DNA of 64,000 nt, taken from Polytrichum commune. Lineage: Eukaryota > Streptophyta > Polytrichopsida > Polytrichales > Polytrichaceae. The stretch's first letter is position 1; every line of letters starts with the position of its first letter. Location of the stretch: positions 20,336,001-20,400,000 of the forward strand of contig OX485809.1 in assembly GCA_950295325.1 (NCBI GenBank). The letters are read 5' to 3'. The notes under the pieces were generated by a model that was given only the letters and a program-made list of their open reading frames with translations, searched no databases and was not told the DNA's origin. The translations under genes were made by a program, and so were the position numbers. Positions 12,541-25,652 of this stretch are shown piece after piece.

Positions 12541-15150
12541 GGGATAGGGTGTCACACTTGAATGTGAGAGGGCCACTCTAAGCCTCTTTGGCACTTGGAA
12601 AGCAACAGGCTTTGGTACACGATTGGTTTGACATGGGGAAAGTGCCGCTATCACTCGATATTACGGCCGAATCAATGGGTAAATATGTTGCTCTCAAAGT
12701 GGACCCCCCACCCAACAATTGGTGAGTGTTCACTCAACGTCACTTGTGTCAAGGGCTTGGGCTTGGTAGTGTCAAAGTACATGAGCTCATCCATTGTAGA
12801 TGAATAGGTTCTAGCTAAAAACAAGCCACCTATACTTTGAGGGTTGATTTGTTTCAATTAGGTCTCACAAAACTACATTGGGATTTTTAATGTTATTATT
12901 TGGAGTTAATTTTAACTTCAATTATAAATTAATGTGTGTTTTGACCTGCCCAATGGATGAGTTTACATAGATGTCACAAAGTTCTAATTGGTGTTTAGGG
13001 CTGACAACAACGACGAAGTTCATCCATTCTGGGCGGGAAGGAACTATTTATCAAAAATGTAAGGATGGAAAGATTACATTGATGTCGCGAGGGTTTTAGG
13101 ATTTGTGGCAACTATGTAAGGATGTCTGATAGAAACCTACCTCCCACATGTTTATGGCATCCCATCTTACTCTCACTAAACTAAATTGAGGTCTCTGATG
13201 TTAATTTTGAGTCAAATCATCGAAAAGAAATAACATTTTGAGTGATAAAGGGGATTTGACGTTTTTGCCTTCAACTTATGTGTCTGCCACAAATCCTTGG
13301 CCATGTCATGAGGTCATCGTACATTAAAACATATTGTGTACACCTTACATTGTTAGTAATCCATGTTGCACTAATTTTAGATTTGTGACAAATGTTGAGT
13401 TTGGGAAAGAGAATTGGTGTAGAATACTCTACATATTTTTACTTAGAACTAGGGTGTTGCACCCCTAATGCCAGGCCCATGCCATGATTGTTGGGCATTT
13501 TAAGAGAACAATGTTGTGCTAATGCCGGGGCTAATGCTAGGCCTATTTCACAATCTGAACAATACTCAATTTGAGTATTGTTCATTGTGTGAAGGTAAAC
13601 CAATAGTTGGGCCTATCTCAGAAATAACATACCGCAATAAACATCAACATATTGTTATAAAAACCGGTGTGGGGCCAAACCTATTGGGAGTACTTTGTAT
13701 ACATGTTCAAAGCCATTTTTAAAGATTTTGATATGGGCTCAATATGACAATTTTTGTTGTGAAAGAAAAATAAGGTGGAGGCCAAGCCTGCTAGTGCCTT
13801 GAAAACCTATATCATATTCCATGTTGGCTTTAGGGTAGGATCATAGGCAACCCCTTTTAGAAAAAGGAAGCAAGGCCCTTTGCCTCAATATTGTTATGCA
13901 ACTTCCATGTATGTGTAGAATGATCTCCCATAATTGGATATGTTGCAATCTAGAATGAGTGAAAACTCAATAGTAAGCCATCCTAATTTTTAACTTACAC
14001 ACATAATATAGTGAACCACATTATTTTTTACCCACACTAACTTTCAACCCATAATAATAAGTACTGAAGGTGGGCACAAGTACACAAACTTCATTACAAT
14101 TTGCATAAGTTTCAATGAAAGTGATTCAAAACTATATACTAACTTTGAATTTTGTGAAAGAAAAAATCATAAACATTAAAAAATAACACATTGATCTACA
14201 AAGCCAAGCAATTTATGTTGATAAAAACAAATTCAAGAAAAATCCACATACTTTAGAAGACAGTGCAAGTAGTGTGCAAGTAGGTATATTGAACACATAG
14301 TTGTCTAAAATTTGTTTAGAGAATGATTAAATTACATTCAATTGACGTTTTCTACAACTTTTTGTAATGATGTCCTCAAGTTTATAATAAATTCAAGGAA
14401 TATGAAAAAAATGGTAACATCAAAATATCTAAGGTCATGAAATCTGCGTCCAAAATCATATTTAACCATCACCTCTAGAGCAATGCTTTTGATGATAACT
14501 TCTGAAGATCTCATCTTGATATTGTATATTTGAATACCTAACACAACAACAGAGGGCATCATGAGAAAAACTCCAATTCAAATAACATTTTGTTATTATT
14601 TTAAGGTGTTTGACCCCCCAAAAAATTGGGTTTAGTACACCAACGCACTTTTTCTGTATACTTGACCATGCTTGCTCCCAGGTGTGGTCTTAAGACCACT
14701 TCCAAAAATATTACAAGCTCTCATAGACCGAGTTTTCAAACACAATACCTGCTTGTGTGATTGGAGCAGAGTTTTGTTCGGCCTGCCCTCCGAATGCACC
14801 CCTGCCCGTTCATCCGGGCAGGAGGAAAAGAATCCAGAATTACAAACTAAAGCACGACTCCGAGCCTGCGAATGAAGTCAAGGGTGTTTTTAAGTTAACT
14901 CTCGAGACGTGGTTAATAAAATTTGTCTTAAACGACTTGCCTAATAACTCCCCTGTAAGTTAATGCAAATGGCGGCCCACTCAGCTCCAATTAATAATTT
15001 ACTCTCCACATTAAGGAGGGCGAGGCCGCTACTTAAATGCCAAATGTACAACTGGAGCAAATAGTTAGGTGCCCGTCGGGCAGGGGTAAAATTTTGGCAT
15101 TTAATGCCCAAGGATTGGTGACCAATTTCGAGTTCATCCGAAAACGTTAG
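12540..15150. other. Gene-free stretch
   Basis: No supportable gene over about 2.6 kb. The only structured item is the short perfect hairpin at 13557-13583, listed separately. The stretch 14670-15120 is somewhat richer in GC but has no coding signal I trust. Confidence 0.45.
13557..13583. repeat. 27-bp palindrome
   Basis: GAACAATACTCAA at 13557-13569 is followed by one base and then by its exact reverse complement at 13571-13583. The symmetry extends with small interruptions into flanking cacaat/ttgtgtg. It could be the centre of an old inverted-repeat element. Confidence 0.8.
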
Positions 15151-15327
15151 GATGATAAGTAAGGGATGTGGGTGTTATTCGGTTACTTTCCTTAATCGGA
15201 CGTCCGTATCTGATTGGTGTGTGTTTGGAACTTCGGAGCGGATCAAAGAATAAACACATTCAAAGACACATGTTTTAAAGAAAATTGGACTCCGTATTCA
15301 AATTTTGTTAACTACTAGTCAGGATGA

Positions 15328-15330
<3 letters not shown>
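15150..15330 (-). repeat. R2 repeat, partial inverted copy
   Basis: Read on the minus strand this matches the 3' half of R2: the blocks corresponding to ggatcaaagaataaacac, gacacatgttttaaag and attggactccgtattcaaa are the reverse complements of conserved R2 blocks. It contains CGGACGTCCG at 15197-15206, a contracted form of the palindromic core described for 41-53 kb, probably by chance. Confidence 0.6.

Positions 15331-15376
<46 letters not shown>
15324..15376. repeat. (TG)n(GA)n microsatellite
   Basis: About 12 TG units followed directly by about 13 GA units. It creates an open frame that is not a gene. Confidence 0.9.
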
Positions 15377-15377
<1 letters not shown>

Positions 15378-15454
15378 CGACACCAACCTCTGGGGCTGGG
15401 GATGCTTCATCTTAAATTTTGGAAAAACTCAAAAGCCAGTAATTTTGAAGGAAA

Positions 15455-15515
15455 GGGTGACTGCGAGAATCGAACTCGTGACCTCTCGCACCCTACTAGT
15501 CAAGCTGGAACTTAT
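15455..15515 (-). repeat. tRNA-derived SINE-like fragment
   Basis: On the minus strand the sequence reads GCGAGAGGTCACGAGTTCGA followed by TTCTCGCAGTCACC. This resembles a pol III B box (GGTTCGANTCC) within a T-arm-like hairpin, as seen in tRNA-derived SINEs of plants. I found no convincing A box, no acceptor stem and no CCA-proximal pairing, so it is not a tRNA gene. Confidence 0.45.
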
Positions 15516-15744
15516 GTGGGTGCACATACCTTGGGCCTTCCCCCTCAATCTTCCTTGAAATTTCCAACCAACATATTACATAATTTCAATTAGTCGTCTT
15601 ACATCAAAAGTAACATAATGGACACCAATATCAAAATTCTAGGAAATTATTAAATATTGTGTCCACACTAATTTTAGGGTTTAGGGTTGGAATGGGTTGA
15701 AAACCCGCCCTAGGGGGAGGGGGTGGGGGGTAGAGTCTTTGTAC

Positions 15745-16110
15745 CATATACTACCTAGCGTGAGTGTAATAAGGGGTATTATTTGAGGCATTATTATACA
15801 TTATATTCATGAGGGAGAGGTATTGTTTTTCTCTTGTGTGTACATCCAACAAAGCCTTTTTTTTGGGAAGTAAATATAAATTCACAAAAGGGGCCCAAAG
15901 GTTTAGAGGAAAATTTGGTAATAGATGTGCTAGTTTCATCCAATTTATGTTTTCATTCATTGTAGCTATGGTAATAGTCCCCAATGACTTGTATATGTAA
16001 AAATTGCCTATTTGTGTCATGGTTTATATTTTGTGTATGTAGTGGAGGCATTTGTCACATTAAATTGAAAATCTCTGTATAAATACATGAGTGCATTTTC
16101 TAGCCTTCTA
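15745..16110. repeat. Diverged direct repeat, unit 1
   Basis: This unit and the one at 16685-17240 share ordered blocks: cgtgagtgtaa, ttgaggcatta, gagaggtattg, gtgtgtacat, ggtttagag, and acatgagtgcattttctag near the end. The second unit is longer because of internal additions including a (GT)n tract. This is a local duplication of non-coding sequence. Confidence 0.7.
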
Positions 16111-16684
16111 TTATGGGTGCGATATGGCAATTGTTGTTAAAAAGAATAATAACATTATTTGTCATGCATGTGTTGTTGAATTTGTTGTGTACTATCTACA
16201 ATACATTACACATGACAACATTATATTTTTCTACAGAATAAATAGAAATTGAAGTCCCGGGGGGCGCACCCTTCAATAAAACCTGGAAACATATGTCTTT
16301 GCTAACCCTTTCAAGCACCCATACTTATAATTAGTTTTGGTTGAAACTTAGTAGTATACGTACATCTTGAAGTGAGGCTATATAGGTGGAGATATGTATA
16401 CAAAAAATATCCTTTATGTGTTGAGGGTAGCAAAAGTATACAAGAGTTATTTGGCCCAAAAGAAGACCGTTGCCATATATGTATTGTAGAAGCTGTACAT
16501 TTTTTTGTGCACACAAGGTAGTTCTCTTTCAAGATAGTTGAGATTGTCTTTCCCATCTAAACCTAAATCTAATGGCCTCCCTCCTTGTGCATATGCCATG
16601 GATGGAAGTCTAATAAAAATCTCATTATATTCAATGATTCCTTACTTGTTTGCAGCTCAAGGGTTGGAGTCTTCATACCACTTA

Positions 16685-17240
16685 CAAATTAACGTGAGTG
16701 TAAAAAATGTATTAATTGAGGCATTAGCATACATAATATACACAGGGGAGAGGTATTGATTTCCACTAGTGTGTACATTTAAGAAGGATGATTAAGGAAT
16801 TTTAAATATTAAAGTTAGATGGGACCCTAAGGTTTAGAGAAATCAAATGACGAAAACGGTGCTAGTTTCATGCAATTTAAGTTTTCATCCATTTTTGTCA
16901 TACGACGATTACCTCCTGCATCTTTGTTACAATTTGCATTTGGGTTTTGATTTTATTTTCTGCCAAATTACAGGCTCCTGGAGCATTTGTCAGCTAGGTT
17001 ATTGTGCTCTTGTATTTTTTTGTTTGATTGGGCTTTGATCCAATAGTTGAGTTACATCCTATGATGAAAAAAAATTGGAAGTGAAAATGGATTGTATGTG
17101 TAACGAAGGCCTATCTATTTCATGATTTATAGCGCTTATGTGTGTGTGTGTGTGTGTGTGTGTGTAGTGGAGGCTTATTTTCATATCAGATTGAAAAAAA
17201 CTTAGTAAAAATACATGAGTCCATTTTCTAGCCTATCATT
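16685..17240. repeat. Diverged direct repeat, unit 2 with (GT)n
   Basis: Second copy of the unit at 15745-16110. It contains a (GT)n microsatellite at about 17140-17165 that the first copy lacks. Confidence 0.7.
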
Positions 17241-17442
17241 AGTATGTATATACTTGTTTAAATTTCTTTATATTTTTCCTGTATGTGGGGGTTTTAATCT
17301 CGTAATGACTCACGCACATCATTTAGGTTTCCAATCAAGAGTCCACCCCGTGGATTTACATTCATTTATGAATATTTGGAATTAAGGTCCTTAACCCCTG
17401 CCATATGGTTATCCTAGGCATATTAACCCTTAAAAGATGTTG

Positions 17443-19655
17443 CTCCGTGATTCTGGGTCGACGTAGAACCCTGTATTTCGGGTCAGAGGTGCATTTGGGT
17501 GCTCCTATAGACCGCCTCCTTACACCAAATTACATGCTACTTTTTTGGGCGGGTGGGCCCCGAAGTGTGGAGGACAGCGGTGAATGATTATCTTGAAATC
17601 CGCAATGCATAGATTTATGTGGGTATTTCTAAGTGCCAGGGGGTGCGGTGGGTTGTGGAAATGGTATACGTAGCCATACTCAACTTATACGGTGTTCGTT
17701 GGGGGTATGGACGTACGCTGGAGGCAAGGTGCTGCGTACTGAAGTGTCCTGTGTGGAGTGCGACAGAGAGTCACCCGGTCACTCTGGTAACCGGGTGTGC
17801 GGGTTTCCTCCTCCAACCTCCTTGTGAGGTGACTTCATGGGCAAGGTCTGTGTGCCACATGGACGAATGGGCAGCGGAATCTGACGTCTCCCGTGACAAC
17901 GGTCCGGATCCCACGACAGTGGCATCCCAACCGGAATACCCAACCGTGGACTGCGGCGCGGTCTGCCGCACTGCGATAATAGGCTTCTGCAAGAACACTG
18001 CGACCAGGGTTCTAAATTACTTGTCTGATGTGCGCAATGCATAGCTTTACACATATACAAACAAAATGAAGTTACATGTTCACAGGTTCATACATTCAAA
18101 GCCGGCAGACTGGGATCCACCACCATATGCCCTGCGGGAGTGCTGCGCTCAACAAAAGATCAACGCAGTCCCCACACAAAAATCTGCACTGATAACTATG
18201 TACAACCAACGTACTCTCTGTGTTCCGGAGAGCTACATGTCGGCGGTTGCGTCCAACTAGTTTTCCTGGTAAGGAGGCTGCTGCTACTTTTCTATGTGGA
18301 GAGACTTCCTCTGCACAATAAAATACAATAAATCAATGTATGAAAACCACAAATTGGATCCCCAATCACACAGCTTCAAGGTCAAGACATGTACATAACA
18401 TACAATGTAAGGAAGCGGAATTGCCCTGGATTCCAGATAACATCAAGCTGGAAAATCTAAGGATTGGTGAAACGGTCGGTGAAAGAAGATATTCGAAATT
18501 GCAATTTCATTGAGACAGACCAACACACCTGCAAGTGGTATAATGCTTCAATTTGGTTCAACAAAGGATGGCAGCAAACAAGTGGCCTAACCTCAGCCCG
18601 TGCAGTGGTGATGCTTGGAAGACTCCCAGCGGTTCGAAACTCCACTTCACCGAATGTGTGACGTGCCCGCACACAACCCTCACCTGCAACAAACACCACA
18701 AAAGGCAAATTGGTCCCCAGAAAAAACTAAACCTTGTGCACAACCTCCACTCCAATTATGCGCCGCTTGCAAACGTCCTGGAATAGTTTTGAGATGCTCT
18801 GCTGCTATCATATACACATCACCCGCTCCCGTCAATTTCAGCCTTCACATCCACGGTGCAACCATTTCGGGATTTTGAGGTCGTCGCCTACATGTATATT
18901 ACCTGCACATAAATTACGTGGCCACGAAATTAGTGATAGGGAGTTATTCAGCAGCCAGGAAGAGACCACTCAACCTAATAAATAGCGTGAGCCAATCCAG
19001 CATTTAGCACAAGGCTCATCCGGGAGATAGACTAGCATATAGCCCCCGTCGCCCTGTAGCCGAACACATCAAAGGTGCGCCACCAACTGGACAAAAGATG
19101 CGGCATTTACAATGTTTTGCATTTACAAACATTGATCCCGGCCTGTGTAATGGTCATGACAGAGGACGAGAGTCCGTCGGTGAGTTCCAAAATTGTATGA
19201 CATTTGAAGCTGGTGCTTCACAAAAATTACGGCCTGTGAGTCCACTATGCCCGCAACCAAGTCCTCCGAGTTGCCTAAGGGAGTCCTGAAACGCCACATC
19301 GACACTAAATGTTTATGCGTCTGATGCATGCATGATCACAAGTTCCTGTACTCATGCCAGTAGGCTAACGACAGAAAACGGCCTAACCCTGTGCCAACAC
19401 TACGGGGTTTTAACTGCCCAACAAAAAACAGCATGCAGACGACGCAACAGACTCCGGGCTTTCTTCATGCTGAGGATACTTAGAGCGAACGACGGCGGAA
19501 TCTAGGTGGAGAAGACTGTCCGCACTGGCTCTTTGCACTAGCCACGCGGAATGCGAGATCCACACGCTGTATCTTCCAGCTCCGCTGCGAAGCTCCTACC
19601 TGTGGCAACAACACACTTCTCAGACATGTTAGATGTGCCACAAACATCCCACAAA
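17443..19655. other. piggyBac left subterminal region
   Basis: About 2.2 kb between the left inverted repeat and the transposase stop codon. A plus-strand frame at 17619-18044 (141 codons) is open but has no recognisable domain. The 12-mer CGCAATGCATAG occurs twice, near 17600 and 18033. The part next to 19656 is expected to hold the transposase 3' UTR. I find no second gene. Confidence 0.5.
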
Positions 19656-22600
19656 CTATAACCTCTCGTGTTGTGCCTGGTAACATGCTTCTGGACACAT
19701 CCACTTGTTTGCACACGAGCCGCAGAACCACTTTTGCACCCGCCCGCATATGACGCATCGTCTCTTTAATTTGGAACGCCGTAGTGTGTGCACAGGGTGG
19801 GGGCGTCGAGCTCTACGCTCAAGAGGGACTTGGGTACTTTGGCGGACCTGTATTGCGGCGTCGGCAAGGTGCTTGCCGACAGCGATCTTGAAGGCAAGGT
19901 GAGAGGTCACGGGCAATCCGAGGTCCTCCATTTGCTTGGCCCAAACAACGTAGGCGTTCACCATTGTCTGGTCCACAATGAAGTGAAATATTTTCACCCA
20001 CCACTTGTGGCACCGAAGTTGTGATGAATAGTTGCCACGGAGCTGATCTGTCACATCGACACCGCGCATGTACTCGACGTACTGGCGGTGCATGGGTGAT
20101 GACGGAACCACCAACTGGCCGGTAAGTCCAGGTATTCGTCGAAGAACCTTACTGTTAGGCTCCCAGGGTGCGGCTGCAGTGCTCAGCAATGTCACCAACT
20201 TCTTGTCTTGCCAAGACACAACGCCCATCTGTCGGTGGACGTGATTCCAAATAATCATGGACCCCCTCACATTGTTGTCAGGCTCACGATAGAGTCCATA
20301 GGGCAGATTCTTGCTGGTGCGGCGCACGGTGCCCGTGGCCCACATCCCCTTGCACATGAGCTCATGGAAAAGGTTCACACTTGCGAAAAAATTATCGATC
20401 ACCAAACAGTGGCCCCGGTTTTCCAAACCCCTCACCATCCTTTCGACCACGTGGTAGCCTAAGCCGTTTGGTCCAGCCCCTGTGCCCTCCCCGAAATACA
20501 CCTCCATTTGCCAGACAAATCTGCTCTTCGAGCTTGCCAACAACCACACCTTAATCCCAAACCTTACCGGCTTGTCTGGCATGAATTGCCTAATGAAACA
20601 GTAACGCCCCTTGTAGGGGATGACACATTCATCCACAGTTATTTCCCTCTCCAGATTATAAATATCCTTCGAAACGTTTACAAACATTTCAACGAGCCAT
20701 CTTGTTTTCGCAATCCTGTCAAACAGCGGGTCAGTCACATCCCTCACTATAGTGGTGTTATCCACTAAATGCAAACATCGCATGATCTGCTCCCACCTCC
20801 CCAGCGTCATGATGGACGAGATAAGTGGACAATACAAGAAAGGTTGGCTACGCATCCAGTATTGGCGCACGCTTGGGAGACGTTTGCATCCCATGAGGAT
20901 ACAAATTCCCAGCCATCCCCGTATGTCGGAAGGATTCACATCCTTCCATAGCCGTCCACCCTTAGTGCGTGGCAACTCATTCTCCACAGGGGGCAGAACT
21001 GCCCTCGCATACCTGTTGGTCTCAACTACAATCCGATCCACACAGGCATCAGTCCAGTACAAATTAAAAACCGCATGTGGCTGAGGAATTCCTTCGGGCA
21101 TAGGGGCCTTCAAACCCGGCGTAGGGCCCGTGAAGTTGTCACGGCTTCTAACAAAGTCTACGCTGGCGGAATTCCATGACTCCTTCCGGTAGTAGTTTGC
21201 TAGCTGATCACTGTCCATGTGGACGGGTGTGAACGAATCAGGCGTCATGCACCAGCGTTCCAAGCCAGTTGCAAGAAATTCAGTTTCATCTAAATTATCG
21301 ACATCGAAGTCCAAGCCCGAGCTCTCTAAGGTATCACAGAATTCTGGTAGCCAATCCTCGCCACTAGAGTCCCCAGACATCATTTCCATTTCCATTTCCA
21401 TTTCCACCCCACCGGTTGAGTGCACAGATGTGTTAGAGCATAGCATATATTCTGGTAGCCCAACACTTACCTTCGGAAAAGTGTCTCTGGCTGTCGAGTC
21501 CTGCGTACCATCGACCCCCTCGGTATCGGAGGGGGCATCGTAATCCGCGATGGGGCGCCTAGCTGGTTGTCCCGGTGTGACCGGCACCTCAATGTTTTCA
21601 CTCACATGCTCCGTCATGCCTGGGCCGTTGCCACTCCCAACTCCACTTCCAAACCCCCCCAAAAGCCAGCTGTCACTTAGTCCGGCGACTGCCACTCCAT
21701 AAACTCCAACCGAATCAGGCACAGGGCTGAAGCTATGCTGCCTCTTCCACCATCCGTAGCCGTGACCCCCTTCGCTCCCATAGGCGCGTACAAGAGGCCC
21801 ATCTGCAACTCTGACATTTTCCTCGTCCAGGTGGCACTCCGCATCGTAACCCCCGATGTCGCACAACACCATCCTCTTCCCAGTCGCGGCGTGCACACCC
21901 TCACCGATGACATCCCCCTGCGTCCAAGATGGTGTATCGCCAGTGTGGAACGAGTGCTCAGACAGAAATCTATTGGGTACAAGAACTGCCCACCCAGCCC
22001 GCCTACAACTCCAATCCACATACAAGCCTTGGAAGCGGTCCGGCATAACACCGACCTCAAGAATCACCGGCTTCTCCAATGATCCGCCTGGATGTGTAGC
22101 TCCAAAGCCCGTGTGCTTTGAAATTGGCACCGATGTCCTCCAAGCGTCGTCACGGAACACAGACTCCCAAAGATTGACATTTACGGTATCCATGCTGCCA
22201 ATTGAATGCTGCCCTTCAGGCGCTACAAAGTCTTCCAGGCCCTCATACCCTGCATAATCGGCCAACACCTCGCAGATCACATGGTCGTCCACCATTTGCT
22301 GCTCATACTGTGCCACCTGCGCAGCCAATCCCCGGGTGCAAACTCCGTCGGTGATGTTAGGTTGTGGCGTCGGAGGCAACCATGCACGCGGCCGTCGCGT
22401 CTTGGAGCGCACCACCTTCCCTTTTTCCTCCCTTGTATGTCTTCCAGTTGGAGCCCGCTGCCCACCTGAGCAGCGACGGGAGTGGCAAGAATCAGCAAAT
22501 TACACATGCCACAACAAAGTGCACAGCCACTTCCAAACGACCACAACCATATACCACAGCTACAGACCACAGACAACACACACAGGGGGCAGAACGTTGG

Positions 22601-25600
22601 CGTACAGTGCTTACCACGTTGGCGTGCCGGCGTCGAATCAGGGGGTGGAGGACCGAAATCGTTTGCCACAACGCTCTCCGGCATGGGCATCTGCAGCATT
22701 GGCGTCAGATCCTCCAATCCGTTGTCCAATGTGGTAACCTTCTTCGATCTGCATGACCTTTGAGGTATTGCTCTCGAACCCTTCCCCTCGGCCAATCCCT
22801 TGCACTGCCGTTCCTTCCTTAGACGCTTCAATGCTGCTGGTGCATGCGGGAACGGGGGCTGCGTGCACTAGGCCACATCGAGGTCCTGCTTCACAATTGC
22901 TACGTGTGGCTGCAGCAACGTAGGCACAGGCAGTGAATAGGAGAACAGAAGAACGACCATAATTGCAGTGTCCGGTCCAACATCACCACGCCGCAGGCAC
23001 CTATCTGCACCAACACATTTACTCATTCCAAGCAAGATGGCACTTACCTTCTTCGCAGTGGGATCCCGATGAGGCTTTGGCGGGGGTGTTGGGTCGACGT
23101 TCTCCTTCCCACCCGACTGGCCCATCCCGCAGGCATCCAACCTCCCCTGCAAGAAGTTCCAAGCCAGCCATCATTTTTAGCGTCCCAGGTGGCCCACACA
23201 AATTCAGCGACAACTACATCAGCATATGACTGTCAAACCAATGTGCAAGATTGACTTAGGTGGAATTGATAGACAGTACCTTGGGTTGCAGAGGCACTCT
23301 CCGCTTCAATGCTGGTCCTCTGCTCTCTGGCGTCGTGAGAGGAAGGCTGACTTCCGGGTGGCATATCTCCTGTTCCACAATAACAATGGAGGGAAAGAGT
23401 TAGCTCCCCACCGGCACCCAACAACAACAACAAAAACACAACCGAGCCAATCTCAAGTCGCTTGGCGAAAGCAGCTAGCAATACCAGCAGTTGTTCCTAC
23501 TTCTTGCGACTGGACAGGGTTTGAAGAAGGAGCTCAGCTACTGGAAAACCGCATTGTCAACAATGGAGAGTAACACCGGTGACATAAAGAGTCCCTTCCA
23601 AGATAAAAAATCATCAAGAGCATCAAACCGTTCCACAACATTCCTGCAGTGACTACCAAGTGTGGGCTGCCATATCAGTCTGTGGCATCTTCCAAAGATA
23701 GGTGGAAGATGCTGTGAGGACGAATTGTGTGAAGGATTAGGCGTGGTCCAAATATTAGCAACACATACCAGGCTGCACAGTAACCATCCAAGACCCTGAA
23801 GGGCATACAAGCAGAATGTGACATGTATAATCGTGTTTTTGTGGGCGGTATACATGACGGCTGATATAAAACACGGTATGAAAATGAAATGGATGCTGAT
23901 CTGCATAAGAGGTAGGACCTGCTTCAATTTCGCCATGAAGTTCAGAGATTGTATGAAAAATCAATGTTGGCGTGCCATTGAGGACAATGGCACTCACTAG
24001 AGTACGACTCCCTCTCCCAGAATCATGTGCCAACACCATGTGATTTGCCTATCCACAAACCAGTAAAGAATGAACTCCAGAACGTAAAGTTCCCAACCAG
24101 ATTATCCCCTTCCCAGGTGGCCCACACAATTTCAGCTCCAACTGCCCAAGCATATGACTGTGAACCCAATGTGGAAGGCAGATGCAGGTGGAATTGAAAC
24201 GCAGTACCTTGGTTTGCCGTGTGCATCTCCGGCTCAATGTTGGACCTCTGCTCTCTGGCGCCGTGAGAGGAAGGCTCACTTCCGGGTGGCATATCTCCTG
24301 TGCAGCAATAACATGACGGGAAAGAGTTAGCTCCCCACCGACACCCAACAGAAAAAACAAAAACACAACCTCGCCAATCCCAAGTCGATTGGCGAATGTG
24401 GTAGCAAAACCAGGAGTTGTTCCTACTCATTGCGCTAGGGTGGGGCCTGAAAAGGGTGCTCCGGTACTGGAGCTCCGCGCTGTCGTCCATGGAGAGTTAC
24501 TCCGTCATCATAAAGAGTTCCGTCCAGGGTCGAAGATCACCAAGAACACTGTACTCATGACAACATTCCTGCACTAACTACCAACTATGGGCTGCCATAT
24601 CAGTCTACGGCATCTGCCAAAGAAAGTTGGATGATGTTGTGAGGATGAATTGTGTGTCTCTATAGGCGTGCTCCGAAGTTATTAGCAACACATAGCAGGC
24701 TGCATAGTAAGCATCTAAAACCCTGAAGGGCAATAAGGAGGATGTGCAATGGATGATACTGTATATCTGGGAGGTCTACATGTCGGCGGATATAAAACAC
24801 ACAATGAGATTGAAATGGACGGCAAATCTGCATAAGAGGTAGGACCTGACACATATTCGTGACTCATTTCAGAGCTTGTATGGAAAACTAATGCTGAGAC
24901 AGAAATTTCGGGCACTGGCATTCACCAAAGTACGATGCGCTCTCACACAATTGTGTTGGTACCCCAAAATGTCTGCCTATCCATAAACCATGAAAGCTTG
25001 ATGGCCACAGCGGTAAGTACCCTGGTTTACGCAACCACAGTGCGAATATATTTCACCCGTGTGGATGTGCAGGAGGCTCATGGGTGTTTCAGCCAGCACA
25101 CAGCGACACCAGATTGGAGGCACAGTAGCGAAAACCGTGACATTTGCTACGACGCAAATTGACCGGACTATTAAATGTGAGAGTTACATCCTGCGGCCAT
25201 CAACAGCAGCAAGGATGTGCGATCTACATGCAACAGAAATCCAGGAAAGTCACACCTTACACTTCGGGGAGGAATTACAGCACATAGCTAAGTATTCTGT
25301 ACTCCACAAACAAACGGGACATGACGCAAAGAGAAATCTGCATCTCCACATCCGATTCCTGCTGAACATCGTTCGACGCCCAAATGCCCAATAGGGTCTA
25401 ACACACCTCCCGGCTCACGCACAACGCCATACATTTCTCAAATAGTAAGTCAATGACGAGACCAGCAAGCCTAACCCACCAAATACATGCCACCGAAAAC
25501 ACCAAGCAACAACTTGCATTTTCCAGATCCGGGCATCTTCACAGAATCACAGGATGACTGACCTGCAGAGTGTTGGCGGGCGTCGATGGAGCTCGGTGCT

Positions 25601-25652
25601 GTATGGAGGTTGGCTGTGACCCTCCCCTCGCCATCCTCGCGAGTCGCTTCAT
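19656..25652 (-). CDS. piggyBac transposase (DDE_Tnp_1_7), six exons, 1140 aa
   Basis: Exons on the minus strand: 25652-25563, 24297-24208, 23369-23280, 23146-23048, 22858-22615, 22465-19656. All introns are GT-AG and the joined length is 3423 nt, exactly 1141 codons, with no internal stop; that internal consistency is the main support. The start ATG at 25652 follows an in-frame TGA 33-45 nt upstream. The last exon holds the transposase: catalytic Asp in ITVDECVIPYKGR (residue 816), LVIDNFFAS (895) and MRGVDVTDQLR (1008), then a C-terminal Cys/His cluster (C1108, C1111, C1119, C1122, C1128, C1132, H1137) of the kind that binds piggyBac end repeats. The first ~620 residues are family-atypical: a basic, proline-rich part with KRLRKERQ (possible nuclear signal) and an acidic stretch with an EMEMEMEMM run. 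piggyBac transposase excises and inserts DNA at TTAA without footprint. Exons 2 and 3 are duplicates. Confidence 0.88.
23150..24040. repeat. Tandem duplication in piggyBac, copy 1 (contains exon 3)
   Basis: This segment and 24080-24990 are direct repeats offset by about 928 bp. Shared blocks include ccaggtggcccacacaa, gcatatgactgt, gagaggaaggct, cttccgggtggcatatctcc, gttagctccccaccg, ctgccatatcagtct and ccctgaagggca. Each copy contains a 90-nt exon of the transposase gene with the same splice sites and phase. Confidence 0.9.
24080..24990. repeat. Tandem duplication in piggyBac, copy 2 (contains exon 2)
   Basis: Second copy of the unit at 23150-24040. The exon in this copy is 24297-24208 on the minus strand; it starts EICHPEVSLPLT like its partner and differs at 7 of 30 residues. 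Confidence 0.9.

Noticed and set aside
15197-15206. Outlying member of the palindrome family (CGGACGTCCG)
   Set aside because: Only a 10-bp self-complementary core inside an R2 repeat; probably chance.
15455-15515. Functional tRNA gene
   Set aside because: Only the T-arm/B-box region is present; no cloverleaf can be drawn.
17619-18044. Second gene in the piggyBac left end
   Set aside because: 141 open codons in GC-rich DNA with no domain, homologue or splice support.
20752-21543. Plus-strand frames opposite the transposase
   Set aside because: They are antisense shadows of the GC-rich transposase exon without recognisable domains.
19656-22415. Taking GTG at 22415 as the transposase start
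   Set aside because: A consensus acceptor at 22466 and four upstream introns extend the frame to an ATG at 25652 with exact phase agreement; eukaryotic GTG initiation is unlikely.
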